From assembly GCA_947497455.1 (NCBI GenBank), contig CANMGU010000001.1:248001-312000 (forward strand): 64,000 bases of DNA. Reading direction: 5' to 3'. Positions 52,734-61,626 of this stretch are shown in pieces. Position 1 is the first letter of the stretch; each line of letters begins with the position of its first letter. Source of the stretch: an uncultured Sphingomonadaceae bacterium. GTDB lineage: Bacteria; Pseudomonadota; Alphaproteobacteria; Sphingomonadales; Sphingomonadaceae. Under the pieces are notes generated by a model. That model was not told where the DNA came from. It did no database searches and worked only from the letters and a program-made list of their open reading frames with translations. The translations under genes and the position numbers were made by a program.

Positions 52734-54164
52734 TTAGCGTTTTATGTGATTCGCCTCCTGAATAGTCACCAGATGGCGGGCAATGGCGTAGCCGATGACA
52801 CCAAATAGGATGCCGCCAATTGCGGGTCCGATGACAATGCCTGGTAGTCCGTAGAGTGCTCCACCAATCCAGAGAAACGGCAAAATTCCTAACGTGTTGC
52901 GCAACCAGTTCATAATCATCGACCACGCCGGACGCTCCAGATTATTGCATGCGGCATTGGCGATAAACAACATGCCGTTGAAGAAGAACAACGGGGTTAG
53001 AAAAACCGCAAAAAGCCAAAAAACATCGCGCCCTTCGCCCTGCAAATTAAAAAGATCACTGATCGGGCCCTGGAGCAAGAACAAGAGCGGCCAGACGAGA
53101 AGCGTGTAGGCAAGAGCGAAGCCCATGGCCTGCTTGATGGTCAACCGAATCCGGTCAAATTTCAGCGCCCCGAAATTCTGACCGATAATCGGCCCAACCG
53201 CACCGGACAGGGAGAAAAGCAAACAAAAGGCAACAGGTACCACCCGTCCCAGAACCGCGAACCCTGCGATGACGTCGTCAGGATAGCTGGCAATGAAGCG
53301 ATAAGAGATAAAGCCGCCAACGGGCGTGGCGACATTGGTCATGATTGCAGGTAACAGAATTGCCATGACCGGTTTCAAATCCTCTTGGAACAGGACCGAC
53401 TTGAACGATTGAAAACCGCTATAATATTTGATGATCGGGAGAACCGCCAAAATCGAAGAAACAATCGCAGCACAAGCAGTTGCTATCGCAGCACCATCAA
53501 TACCCAAACCAAAACCAAAGATAAAAATTGGGTCGAGTATGGCATTGGTAATACCCATGCTCAGAGTCACATTCATCGCCCGCCGCGCCGCGCCATGGGC
53601 GCGTAGAAAACCAGAGCAAACCATTGCTGTCACGCTGAATGGCATGAAAGGTGCGACGATGCGGATATAACCGGTCGCCGCCTCCTTTGCAGTTCCCGTT
53701 GCACCTGCAAGGTCCAATATTTGCGGAGCAAAGACGAAGAATATGACCGCGAGCGGAATGATCAGCATCATGCTGAGCACCAATATATTGGTCAGATACC
53801 GACGTGCATATTCAACATCACCTTGTCCAATTTTCCGCGATGCCAAAGCGCTGGCCGCGATCATGAGACCGATGTTGAACGCGGTACCGAAAAACAAGAT
53901 GGTTGCAGCGAATCCCATTGCTGCCGTCAGAGCGCTATCGCCCAATTGCGCAATATACAGCAGATCGACAAAATCGACGATGAACATGGTCAGCAGCCCA
54001 ATGCTTGCCGTCAAAGTCATAACGGTAATGTGTCGCATCGGGCTGCCGGTTAGAAATATGGCGGTCTGGCTCGCGATAATATGATCCTGAAAATTGAATA
54101 TGTTGGGTGGAATCAGTAAAATTCTATCGAATATGGGCCCTATAGCGTTTTGCCATTCGGTCAA
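52734..54164 (-). CDS. MATE-family efflux transporter
   Basis: 476 residues from TTG 54164, preceded by GAGAGG three bases upstream; an internal ATG (54038) would cut into the conserved first helix, which begins LTGSPMRHITVMTLTASIGL. Twelve membrane helices in two bundles with MATE landmarks: VDLLYIAQLGDSALTAAMGF, ITNAILDPIFIFGFGLGIDG, GPIIGQNFGALKFDRI. Exports cationic drugs or metabolites with Na+ or H+. Divergent from the DUF2891 lipoprotein gene by 39 bp. Confidence 0.9.
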   Translation of the reverse strand: MTEWQNAIGPIFDRILLIPPNIFNFQDHIIASQTAIFLTGSPMRHITVMTLTASIGLLTMFIVDFVDLLYIAQLGDSALTAAMGFAATILFFGTAFNIGLMIAASALASRKIGQGDVEYARRYLTNILVLSMMLIIPLAVIFFVFAPQILDLAGATGTAKEAATGYIRIVAPFMPFSVTAMVCSGFLRAHGAARRAMNVTLSMGITNAILDPIFIFGFGLGIDGAAIATACAAIVSSILAVLPIIKYYSGFQSFKSVLFQEDLKPVMAILLPAIMTNVATPVGGFISYRFIASYPDDVIAGFAVLGRVVPVAFCLLFSLSGAVGPIIGQNFGALKFDRIRLTIKQAMGFALAYTLLVWPLLFLLQGPISDLFNLQGEGRDVFWLFAVFLTPLFFFNGMLFIANAACNNLERPAWSMIMNWLRNTLGILPFLWIGGALYGLPGIVIGPAIGGILFGVIGYAIARHLVTIQEANHIKR

Positions 54165-54203
54165 ATCCTCTCTATGCTTAAACAGTCATTTTAGGAGCAA
54201 AAT

Positions 54204-55451
54204 ATGCGTGTGCGGTTTTATGCCTTGTTCTTGGCAGCCACTTTGGTGTCGGCTTGCTCGATAAATGGCGACGACGGCGAGCGAGATTCATCAGAACAAG
54301 GTTATTTCGAGCGCAAAAATGTTGCACCCGATCCGGCCGACAATAGCCAGTCTCCAAGAAAGCCGGAGCACGCCTATGCCCGGATTGCTCTCGATTGTAT
54401 CAACAAGCAATATCCGAACAAGATCAGTCACGTTATGAACAGCGCCGTCGAGGTGCAGGAGCCGGTGAAGCTGACACCGGTATTTTACGGTTGTTTTGAC
54501 TGGCATAGTGCCGTGCACGGCCACTGGTTACTGACTCGCTTGTGGGGCAATGGCTCGGTTCCGGAGATGGACGAAGAAATTGCCGCTGCGTTGGAAACCA
54601 ATTTCACGGAGGCCAAGATTGCCGGCGAAGTGGCCTATTTCGACGGCGAAGGTCGAGCGTCTTTTGAACGGCCTTACGGTCTCGCCTGGTTCTTGCAGCT
54701 CACAGCAGAGTTGAAGGAAATTTCCGCAGGGGAGGGCGCGAAGGCGCAGCAAGCGCAAGTCTGGTTGGATCGTCTGACACCCCTTGAATCGGTCATCACG
54801 GACCGCATCAAAACCTGGGTTCCGAAACTCGCATATCCAATCCGGCTAGGGACCCACAATCAGTCGGCCTTTGCCTTTGGCTTGTTTCTCGATTGGGCCA
54901 AGGTGAGCAGTGACAGCCAGATGGAGCAGCTCATCGCGGACAAAAGCCTGACCTTCCACCGCGACGACCGCAATTGCCCGCTCTCCTATGAGCCTTCAGG
55001 AGAAGATTTTCTCTCGCCCTGTCTTATGGAGGCGGACCTGATGCGGCGCGTATTGTCCACTACGGAATTTGCCGAATGGCTGACCGCCTTTCTTCCCGAT
55101 ATACCGGTGGATGGCAGCAGTGACTGGCTAGCTGTTGGAATTGTCAATGACCCCAGCGATGGCAAGCTGGTTCACCTTGATGGTGTCAATCTTTCTCGTG
55201 CCTGGGCGCTGGAAGGCATTGCCACCGCTTTGCCCGAGGCAGACCGTCGTAAGGCAGCGCTACTGGCCGCGGCCAAGTTACATGGTGATGCGGGAGAGAA
55301 GTCCGTCCGTACCCCGCACTATGCGGGGAGTCACTGGCTGGCTAGTTTTGCGACCTATTGGCGAACGGAACGTGGCCTGAACCGCGAACCGGTAACAGAA
55401 AATACCCCAAATGATGGCAAATCAAACGAACAGGAGGCTGAGACGCAATAG
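54204..55451 (+). CDS. DUF2891 lipoprotein
   Basis: 415 residues. Signal with lipobox LVSAC (C18). DUF2891 body: YARIALDCINKQYPNKISHV, YGCFDWHSAVHGHWLLTRLW, RPYGLAWFLQLTAELKEI, GTHNQSAFAFGLFLDWAKVS, EDFLSPCLMEADLMRRVL. An all-helical barrel-like protein related to (alpha/alpha)6 enzymes; the conserved His-Trp-His pattern is consistent with a glycan enzyme, but no activity is established. Followed after six bases by the LytS-type kinase gene. Confidence 0.85.
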   Translation: MRVRFYALFLAATLVSACSINGDDGERDSSEQGYFERKNVAPDPADNSQSPRKPEHAYARIALDCINKQYPNKISHVMNSAVEVQEPVKLTPVFYGCFDWHSAVHGHWLLTRLWGNGSVPEMDEEIAAALETNFTEAKIAGEVAYFDGEGRASFERPYGLAWFLQLTAELKEISAGEGAKAQQAQVWLDRLTPLESVITDRIKTWVPKLAYPIRLGTHNQSAFAFGLFLDWAKVSSDSQMEQLIADKSLTFHRDDRNCPLSYEPSGEDFLSPCLMEADLMRRVLSTTEFAEWLTAFLPDIPVDGSSDWLAVGIVNDPSDGKLVHLDGVNLSRAWALEGIATALPEADRRKAALLAAAKLHGDAGEKSVRTPHYAGSHWLASFATYWRTERGLNREPVTENTPNDGKSNEQEAETQ

Positions 55452-55457
55452 ATTATT

Positions 55458-56618
55458 ATGGCCACGCAATTCCTCCCCGCCCCTGAAAATCTGTCACCAA
55501 AGGTATCGCCTTTCTGGCATAGGATATTTCCGGTCAATATTGACCTGGCAATGAAAAGCATTTTTGGCGTTTGGACTGCCTATTTCGTGGTCAATGCACT
55601 GCGCGCTCTTTTATGGGGCGCACCAGATCACACACATGATCTAGAGGACTATCTGATCACTGCAACCATTTCAGTGACGGTAACCTGGGCATTGTATCGG
55701 CTGCTGATTTTAATGGGTGACAGCACCGGGCGAGCATTGTTCATATTGACGATTCCGACAATCTTCCTGGCTATCGGGGTTGCCTATCTCACCAACCTGA
55801 TTCAGTCTTATCCTGTGCCGATGCTCGACCATATTAGCCTAGAGCATAATATACCGTCGCGTGAGGCTTTGTCGCATTTCTTCGATACAGCCTTTGTAGA
55901 CTATCTCATATTGGTCGGTTGGGGCGGTCTCTATCTGGCTATGGCCAATAGCCGGAAAACACAGGTCGCTCTCATTCACAGCCGAAATCTGGAGCGCGCT
56001 ACTCGAGAGAGCGAAATGCGAGCCTTGCGTTATCAGCTCAATCCGCATTTTGTTTTCAATGCGCTCAATTCCGTCAGCAGTCTCATCATCGACAAGAAGA
56101 ACGGTCCGGCGGAAAATCTGGTTGATGGGCTGGCGGATTATATGCGGTCGGTTCTGAATGACGACGGCGATGATATGATTACCGTTGATCAGGAAATTGC
56201 ACAGCAAGTTCGGTATCTGGAAATTGAGCAAGTCCGTTTTCCCAAACGCCTTAAGTTCGAGGTCCAGATAGACGATGATGTTCGCGCCTGGAAAATTCCC
56301 GCGCTTATCATTCAACCCTTGGTTGAAAACGCAATCAAGCACGGCGTTGCGCAATCCTGCGGCCCGGTTCGGGTCGTCATTTCGGCGGTCAAGGACGCCG
56401 GGCGCCTGAAACTGGAAGTTGCCAATGATGGCCGAATGCTTGCTGGGAACGACAAAGCTAAGGGCACAGGAACCGGCTTGTCCAATATCAAGGAACGATT
56501 GGCGGCGCTCTATGGTCCTTCTGCAGCGCTATTCACCGGAAATGACAAAAAGGGAATGGTAGCAGCGACGATCATTATCCCTGACGAGCAGCAGATTTTT
56601 CGGGACTATTGTTTATGA
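55458..56618 (+). CDS. LytS-type sensor histidine kinase
   Basis: 386 residues. Four membrane helices at about 32-165, then a His_kinase domain with H197 (ALRYQLNPHFVFNALNSVSS) and HATPase (WKIPALIIQPLVENAIKHGV, GTGTGLSNIKERL). No periplasmic sensor domain, so it likely senses within the membrane. Overlaps the LytTR regulator gene by four bases: a cognate two-component pair. Confidence 0.93.
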   Translation: MATQFLPAPENLSPKVSPFWHRIFPVNIDLAMKSIFGVWTAYFVVNALRALLWGAPDHTHDLEDYLITATISVTVTWALYRLLILMGDSTGRALFILTIPTIFLAIGVAYLTNLIQSYPVPMLDHISLEHNIPSREALSHFFDTAFVDYLILVGWGGLYLAMANSRKTQVALIHSRNLERATRESEMRALRYQLNPHFVFNALNSVSSLIIDKKNGPAENLVDGLADYMRSVLNDDGDDMITVDQEIAQQVRYLEIEQVRFPKRLKFEVQIDDDVRAWKIPALIIQPLVENAIKHGVAQSCGPVRVVISAVKDAGRLKLEVANDGRMLAGNDKAKGTGTGLSNIKERLAALYGPSAALFTGNDKKGMVAATIIIPDEQQIFRDYCL

Positions 56619-57346
56619 TTGAGGATCACAAGCTGAACATTCTGATTGTCGATGACGAGCCTTTGGCACGCAGCCGGATTGAATCGCTATGTGGCCGGAT
56701 GAACAATATAGACCGCATAAATATTGCCAGCGGCGGACGGGAAGCGTTGGATATTATTGCTCAAAACTGTCCAGAAATATTATTGCTCGATATCGACATG
56801 CCTGATGTGTCGGGTATCGATGTGGCCAAGCAATGCCAAAGCCTTGACCAGGTGCCAGAGATAATTTTTACGACCGCTCATAGCCGCTATGCCGTTGAAG
56901 CGTTTCGTTTTGATGCGGCTGATTATTTGCTTAAGCCGGTTAAGGAAGGCCTTCTCAAAGAGGCCTTTGGGCGGGTCATGCGAAAAAGACAGATGACATC
57001 CAACGGCCAATCGCAGGCCAACGGTCACCGGATCTGGGTGCAGGATGGTAACAGTGCGGTCCAGATCAGAAGCGCTGATATCGACTGGATTGCCGCTGAC
57101 CGAGACTATATGCGCCTGTGTTCGCCAGGGCATAGCTATCTGGTGCATGAAGCCATGCAATCGTTATTGGAAAGATTGCCGGCGGGAATGTTCGTGCGCA
57201 TCCACCGTTCGACTGCTGTGCGCCGCGAGTTTGTACGGGATATCCGCCGCAAAGGGCGCCGAAAATTTGTTGTGCTAAACGACGACACACAGCTCACGAT
57301 CGGGCCGAGCTATGTCAAGGCAGTGATGGCGGCCTTTAGCAATTGA
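56615..57346 (+). CDS. LytTR-family response regulator
   Basis: 243 residues from ATG 56615, which overlaps the kinase stop; the TTG at 56609 is less likely. Receiver domain with D13-D14 and phosphorylation site D59 (ILLLDIDMPDVSG), then a LytTR DNA-binding domain from about 140 (DIDWIAADRDYMRLCSPGHS, MFVRIHRSTAVRREFVRDIR). Controlled by the upstream LytS-type kinase. Target genes not evident. Confidence 0.94.
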   Translation: MIEDHKLNILIVDDEPLARSRIESLCGRMNNIDRINIASGGREALDIIAQNCPEILLLDIDMPDVSGIDVAKQCQSLDQVPEIIFTTAHSRYAVEAFRFDAADYLLKPVKEGLLKEAFGRVMRKRQMTSNGQSQANGHRIWVQDGNSAVQIRSADIDWIAADRDYMRLCSPGHSYLVHEAMQSLLERLPAGMFVRIHRSTAVRREFVRDIRRKGRRKFVVLNDDTQLTIGPSYVKAVMAAFSN

Positions 57347-57358
57347 CTCGGTAAATGT

Positions 57359-58399
57359 TTAGGACGGCGGCTTGGGCTTGTCGGAAACCGTTACCGAATA
57401 ACGCGGAGCCGGTGCTGGCTGCAAATGGCCACCGACATCGACAAAAGTTTCGCGCTCTACATTATGCGGATGTTGTTTGGCCTCTGCCAGCGACAGAACG
57501 GGGGCGAAGCAAATATCCGTCCCTTCCATCAAGGTGCACCACTCATCACGGCTTTTGGATTTGAATAGAGTGGTCAACTTTACCTTTAACGGTTCCCATG
57601 ATTTTGGGTTCATTTGCACATCAAATTCGGCGTCCTCCTCGAGCCCGGCCACCTTGCGCAGCTGCGCATAAAATTGCGGTTCAATCGACCCGATCGAGAT
57701 ATATTTGCCATCCGACGTTTCATAGCTGTCGTAAAAATGGGCGCCGGTATCGAGAAGATTGACGCCGCGCTCGTCGCGCCACTGGCCGATATTATGAAAA
57801 TCGAAAATCATCGCCATCAGTGCCGCCGAACCGTCCGTCATTGCGCAGTCAACAACCTGCCCCTCGCCGCCGGTTTTGGCATGGAGGAGGGCCGAAACCA
57901 TTCCGAGTGCCAGCATCATCCCGCCGCCACCGAAATCACCGACCATATTGATCGGGGGGGTCGGTTTTTCGCCCGCGCGCCCAAAAGCGTGGAGCGCGCC
58001 GGAAATCGAAATATAGTTGATGTCATGACCGGCGGCGTGGGCAAGCGATCCATATTGTCCCCAACCGGTCATCCGGCCATAGACCAGCTTGGGATTGTCG
58101 GCCAAAAGAACATCCGGTCCCAAGCCCAGGCGCTCCATCACGCCAGGGCGGAAACCTTCAATCAGCCCATCGGCCTGTTTCAGCAAGTCACGGGCTTGTT
58201 GAATTCCAGCATCGGATTTCAGATTGACCTCAACAAGCTTGCGTGAGCGGGAGAGCGCAAGACGCCCATCGGGCGCTCCGCCTGGACGATGAAGCACCGT
58301 GACCGTGGCCCCTTGGTCAGCAAGCATCATGCCGCAAAATGGTCCCGGGCCTATGCCCGCAAATTCGACAATATTGATTCCCGCGAGTGGCCCAGCCAT
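57359..58399 (-). CDS. CaiB/BaiF CoA-transferase (AMACR-like)
   Basis: 346 residues. Class III CoA-transferase/alpha-methylacyl-CoA racemase fold: GINIVEFAGIGPGPFCGMML, RSRKLVEVNLKSDAGIQQAR, GFRPGVMERLGLGPDVLLAD, MTGWGQYGSLAHAAGHDINY with the catalytic Asp in GHDINY, and GGGGMMLALGMVSALLHAKT. It either racemises 2-methylacyl-CoA or transfers CoA between acids. The GHDINYI motif and length favour the racemase branch. Single gene, convergent with the LytTR gene. Confidence 0.9.
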   Translation of the reverse strand: MAGPLAGINIVEFAGIGPGPFCGMMLADQGATVTVLHRPGGAPDGRLALSRSRKLVEVNLKSDAGIQQARDLLKQADGLIEGFRPGVMERLGLGPDVLLADNPKLVYGRMTGWGQYGSLAHAAGHDINYISISGALHAFGRAGEKPTPPINMVGDFGGGGMMLALGMVSALLHAKTGGEGQVVDCAMTDGSAALMAMIFDFHNIGQWRDERGVNLLDTGAHFYDSYETSDGKYISIGSIEPQFYAQLRKVAGLEEDAEFDVQMNPKSWEPLKVKLTTLFKSKSRDEWCTLMEGTDICFAPVLSLAEAKQHPHNVERETFVDVGGHLQPAPAPRYSVTVSDKPKPPS

Positions 58400-58478
58400 G
58401 TCCTGCTCCTGTTTAATCAGATGATTAAACGGTCCTATGCAGGCGTTGGATTCTAATCAAGTAGATTTATGAATGTTG

Positions 58479-58889
58479 CTAGCGTGGACGCTGGCCATGG
58501 CCAAGCGGTCTCAGCTTGGTATTTTGCTGCTTCAGATAGTGAGGCAGCTCGTGCTTGGATTGTCCCACGGGTTTGCGAGCCAATTTTGGATCAATCGGAT
58601 GATCAAATGCGATTCCCAGACGGCCTTGCGCAACCCAGGCAACATAGCCGGTGACGCGGCCAATATTACGCAGTTCCAGTTCTACCTTGTCACCACGCTT
58701 TGCGATTACCGGCGCTTCGGCCATCAGCCCGCCTGCGGACAGGTTACGAATCCGTACCTCGCCACAGTCATCGCCATTAACGAAACGCAACGTGGCCTTC
58801 AGGAACAGGCTGTCCCGGTCAAGCTCGCGTTTGGGCAGGCCACTGGTCTGGCCGTTTTTGCCCAGATTCTCGTCATATGGTTCTTTCAT
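58479..58889 (-). CDS. PilZ-domain protein
   Basis: 136 residues. A PilZ c-di-GMP-binding barrel: RELDR (RxxxR) followed by ATLRFVNGDDCGEVRIRNLS and NLSAGGLM (the D/NxSxxG motif), then KRGDKVELELRNIGRVTGYV. No other domain, so it is a small c-di-GMP receptor or adaptor. Stand-alone gene. Confidence 0.88.
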   Translation of the reverse strand: MKEPYDENLGKNGQTSGLPKRELDRDSLFLKATLRFVNGDDCGEVRIRNLSAGGLMAEAPVIAKRGDKVELELRNIGRVTGYVAWVAQGRLGIAFDHPIDPKLARKPVGQSKHELPHYLKQQNTKLRPLGHGQRPR

Positions 58890-59110
58890 GTGCTTCCCGC
58901 GGATAATTTGTAAAACTATGTACCTTGGGATGGATAATAGGCCGGAAAAGATGGAAAATTGGTTAATGTCTGAGGGAGATTGTCAGCGAGGCCGTCCCAC
59001 GGAAACACAGCCGAATAGTTTGCCGGCAAACCAATAGGGTCTGCCGCGTTAACGCTAAACGAAATATCTGAAATTTGGGAACTGAATCCAGTCGTTAGAC
59101 TAGTGATAAG

Positions 59111-59575
59111 TTATTGATCGCGAGATATTTTTTCATTGCGCTCGTGGGCTTCCTGCGCCTCGACACTCATCGTCGCGATCGGCCGGGCTTCGAGCCTTTC
59201 GAGTGATATCGGTTCGCCGGTAACCTGACAGTAACCATATTCGCCTTCTTCGATCCGCCGCAGGGCTGCATCAATTTTGGAGGTCAACTTGCGTTGACGA
59301 TCCCGGGTACGCAGTTCCAGGCCCCAATCGGTTTCACTGGATGCACGATCGTTCAAGTCGGCTTCCTGTATAGGCCCGTCCTGCAGGTGAGCGAGCGTTT
59401 CCTTGGACTCGTCGATAATATCTTGCTTCCAATGTTCCAAAGCGCGTTTGAAATAGGCAAGCTGCCGTTCGTTCATAAATTCTTCGTCGGCACTGGGGCG
59501 ATAATCGTCTTCGAGCACGATTTCACCTTTTGAACCACGATCCGAGGCGGATGAATTTTTCGCTGAGGACGCCAA
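59111..59575 (-). CDS. dksA: DksA/TraR-type RNA polymerase regulator
   Basis: 154 residues. Coiled-coil hairpin (LAYFKRALEHWKQDIIDESK to RKLTSKIDAALRRIEEG) with the acidic tip and a C-terminal globular part YGYCQVTGEPISLERLEARP. The four zinc cysteines of E. coli DksA are reduced to one (YCQVTGEP), as in many alphaproteobacterial DksA proteins. It binds the RNA polymerase secondary channel with ppGpp to adjust rRNA and amino acid promoters. Single gene. Confidence 0.92.
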   Translation of the reverse strand: MASSAKNSSASDRGSKGEIVLEDDYRPSADEEFMNERQLAYFKRALEHWKQDIIDESKETLAHLQDGPIQEADLNDRASSETDWGLELRTRDRQRKLTSKIDAALRRIEEGEYGYCQVTGEPISLERLEARPIATMSVEAQEAHERNEKISRDQ

Positions 59576-60035
59576 ATATACTCTCCAACATTTGCCCCCA
59601 ACCCCGAATTGAGGTTGGCGAAGGAACGGCTATGAGCGGGCCTATAAACTTGGCTTTGGTTTGAAACAAGATGCAATGTGCAACGGGTTAAAAATTAATC
59701 CTGTTCGGGCCTCTTGAGCGTACAGAATCACGCGAATAACCGGTTTTATCTGCAAGTCCTGATGGTTCAGTATCTTTGTTAAACCACCATTTTTGCGAAG
59801 TTTTTCTCTCGGGCCCTAAAGATGTTCGACAAAAATGGTCTCAATTCGGGACATTAACTGTGCTTGGATAGGGGTTGATAAGGATTTTTCGGAATTTCTT
59901 GGTCCAAACAAGGTTAACGCAATTGTGGTTAGCCGCTCCATCTGCGTTTTTGATGGATGTCGGAACCGGAAAGAGACGGTCAGCATATGGTTGCAGGCCA
60001 GTCTGTCGGTTCTAGAGCAGAAGAGAGAAGATATT
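59576..60035. other. 460-bp intergenic region
   Basis: Between the divergent dksA and the serine-rich protein gene. A small hairpin (CCAACC...GGTTGG) lies near 59602. An open frame on the plus strand from 59835 joins the serine-rich gene, but the ATG at 60036 has the better ribosome site. I see no separate gene. The region should carry promoters for both flanking genes. Confidence 0.5.
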
Positions 60036-61508
60036 ATGTCGGTTCGAATGGCTTTAGCAAAATTATGCGCCTGCACTTGCGGCGGAGCGTTAATTGGTGG
60101 CGGTGCAGTGCATGTTTCAGAAGCACCGGCGGCCCCCTATGTCAAAAAGGTCGACAAGAAAAAGAAAGTGCGCGCTCGCGTTTTGAAGCGGGGGCAATCT
60201 GCACGCAAGGTGAAACGCACCCGGCGGACAGTAACAAAGACAGTCACGGCCTGCGCCCCGACTGTAGTGACTATCGCGCAGCCACAACCTGTTCCGCTTC
60301 CGGCACCGGCTTATATTCCGGCGCCTCTGCCTGAAATACCCGTGCTTGAAAGCGGCGGTGGATCTGTTCCTGTCGTCATCGGCGGCAGCGGAGGATATGG
60401 CGGAGGCTTTGGCGGCGGTTTCTTCGGCGGTTTCTTTGGCGGCGGCGGTTCCGGCGGAGGCTCTGTGGTGATCTCTTCGACCAGTAGCGGCGGTTCTACC
60501 AGCACCTCCTCGGGCGGCAGTTCAACCAGTGGTGGCTCGACCAGCACCTCAACCGGCGGTTTTTCTAGTACTGGTGGCTCGACCAGCACGTCGACTGGCG
60601 GCTTTTCAAGCACGTCAACGGGCGGCTCCACGAGCACCTCGTCTGGTAGCATCAGTACATCAACCGGTGGTGTGAGCACTTCGACTGGTGGAGTGAGTAC
60701 CTCGACCGGCGGGGTTAGTACTTCAACTGGCGGCGTTAGCACGTCCACTGGCGGAGTCAGCACCTCAACCGGTGGCAGCAGTTCTTCGAGCTCGTCAAGC
60801 AGCTCCAGTTCGTCATCGAGCAGCTCATCTAGTTCATCGAGCTCGAGCGGTAACACGTCGAGCGGTATGACATCGAGCGGTATGACCTCCAGCGGCATGA
60901 CCTCTAGCGGTCATCCCGGAACCTCAACCAGCAGCGGCAATACCAGCACAGGTAGCAGTGGCTCTTCTGGTAGCTCAGGTTCATCCGGCAGCAGCGGGTC
61001 TTCCGGCGGTTCGTCGAGCAGCTCCAGCTCATCATCAAGCAGTTCGTCAAGTTCTTCGAGCAGCGGCGGTTCGAATGGTAGTACTGGATCGTCCGGCGGC
61101 TCCGGTTCTTCGGGCAGTTCAGGTTCGTCTGGCAGCAGCGGATCGTCAGGTGGTTCATCGAGCAGTTCGAGCTCCAGCTCATCCAGCTCCAGCTCTTCCT
61201 CGAGCAGCGGCGGCTCCAATGGTAGCAGCGGTTCTTCGGGAAGCAGCGGATCGTCAAGTTCGACTTCCACGTCATCGGGCGCAAGCAGCACCTCATCGAG
61301 CTTTGGTGGTAACAGCACCTCCAGTTCTAGTTCTTCGAGCAGCAGCTCAAGCTCCAGTACTTCGTCGGGTGCGAGCAGTGGCGGATCAACTGGCGGCTCC
61401 ACTGGCGGAACACCGGTTCCGGCACCACCAGTCGTGCTGCTCTTCGGCGCAGCGGCAGCAGCCTTGTTTGCACGCAGCCGCAAGGCCAAGAAAGCGGTTG
61501 CTGCTTAG
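60036..61508 (+). CDS. Ser/Gly-rich repeat protein with PEP-CTERM-like tail
   Basis: 490 residues from ATG 60036, with AGAGAGAAG upstream. N-terminal signal-like helix (LCACTCGGALIGGGAVHVSE), a basic stretch (KKVDKKKKVRARVLKRG), a proline-rich segment, then a glycine-rich patch. From about 145 to 455 there are low-complexity repeats: five GGVSTST units, SGMTS units, poly-Ser runs of up to roughly 18-25, and a duplicated block of SGSSGSSG + poly-Ser + GGSNGS. The C-terminus VPAPPVVLLFGAAAAALFAR followed by basic residues resembles a PEP-CTERM sorting tail. Probably an exported, cell-wall-spanning or extracellular matrix protein processed by exosortase; about half of all residues are serine by eye. 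Terminator follows. Confidence 0.75.
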   Translation: MSVRMALAKLCACTCGGALIGGGAVHVSEAPAAPYVKKVDKKKKVRARVLKRGQSARKVKRTRRTVTKTVTACAPTVVTIAQPQPVPLPAPAYIPAPLPEIPVLESGGGSVPVVIGGSGGYGGGFGGGFFGGFFGGGGSGGGSVVISSTSSGGSTSTSSGGSSTSGGSTSTSTGGFSSTGGSTSTSTGGFSSTSTGGSTSTSSGSISTSTGGVSTSTGGVSTSTGGVSTSTGGVSTSTGGVSTSTGGSSSSSSSSSSSSSSSSSSSSSSSSGNTSSGMTSSGMTSSGMTSSGHPGTSTSSGNTSTGSSGSSGSSGSSGSSGSSGGSSSSSSSSSSSSSSSSSSGGSNGSTGSSGGSGSSGSSGSSGSSGSSGGSSSSSSSSSSSSSSSSSSGGSNGSSGSSGSSGSSSSTSTSSGASSTSSSFGGNSTSSSSSSSSSSSSSTSSGASSGGSTGGSTGGTPVPAPPVVLLFGAAAAALFARSRKAKKAVAA

Positions 61509-61535
61509 GCGATAGACTGACCTGTTAAATTCAAG

Positions 61536-61566
61536 AAGCGGCTGGAGCGATCCGGTCGCTTTTTTT
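61536..61566 (+). terminator. Rho-independent terminator after the Ser-rich gene
   Basis: AAGCGGCTGG (61536-61545) pairs with CCGGTCGCTT (61552-61561) with two G-T pairs around AGCGAT, followed by six T. It separates the Ser-rich gene from serS. Confidence 0.85.
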
Positions 61567-61626
61567 GTGGCGCAAGCCAAGCTCTGCACTTGAACCAAAG
61601 CGCGTGTCTCGGCATAGGCTTGTCCC

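Noticed and set aside
57614..58246. 210-codon plus-strand frame opposite the CoA-transferase gene
   Set aside because: Antisense shadow; no domain and no ribosome site.
60664..60845. Tandem 21-nt repeats resembling a CRISPR array
   Set aside because: They are in frame inside a coding gene, have no unique spacers and vary at synonymous positions.
60311..61489. Long minus-strand open frames encoding PPVEVLT-type and LDELEL-type repeats
   Set aside because: They are antisense shadows of the serine/glycine repeats on the plus strand, with no start signals of their own; the plus frame has signal sequence, ribosome site and terminator.
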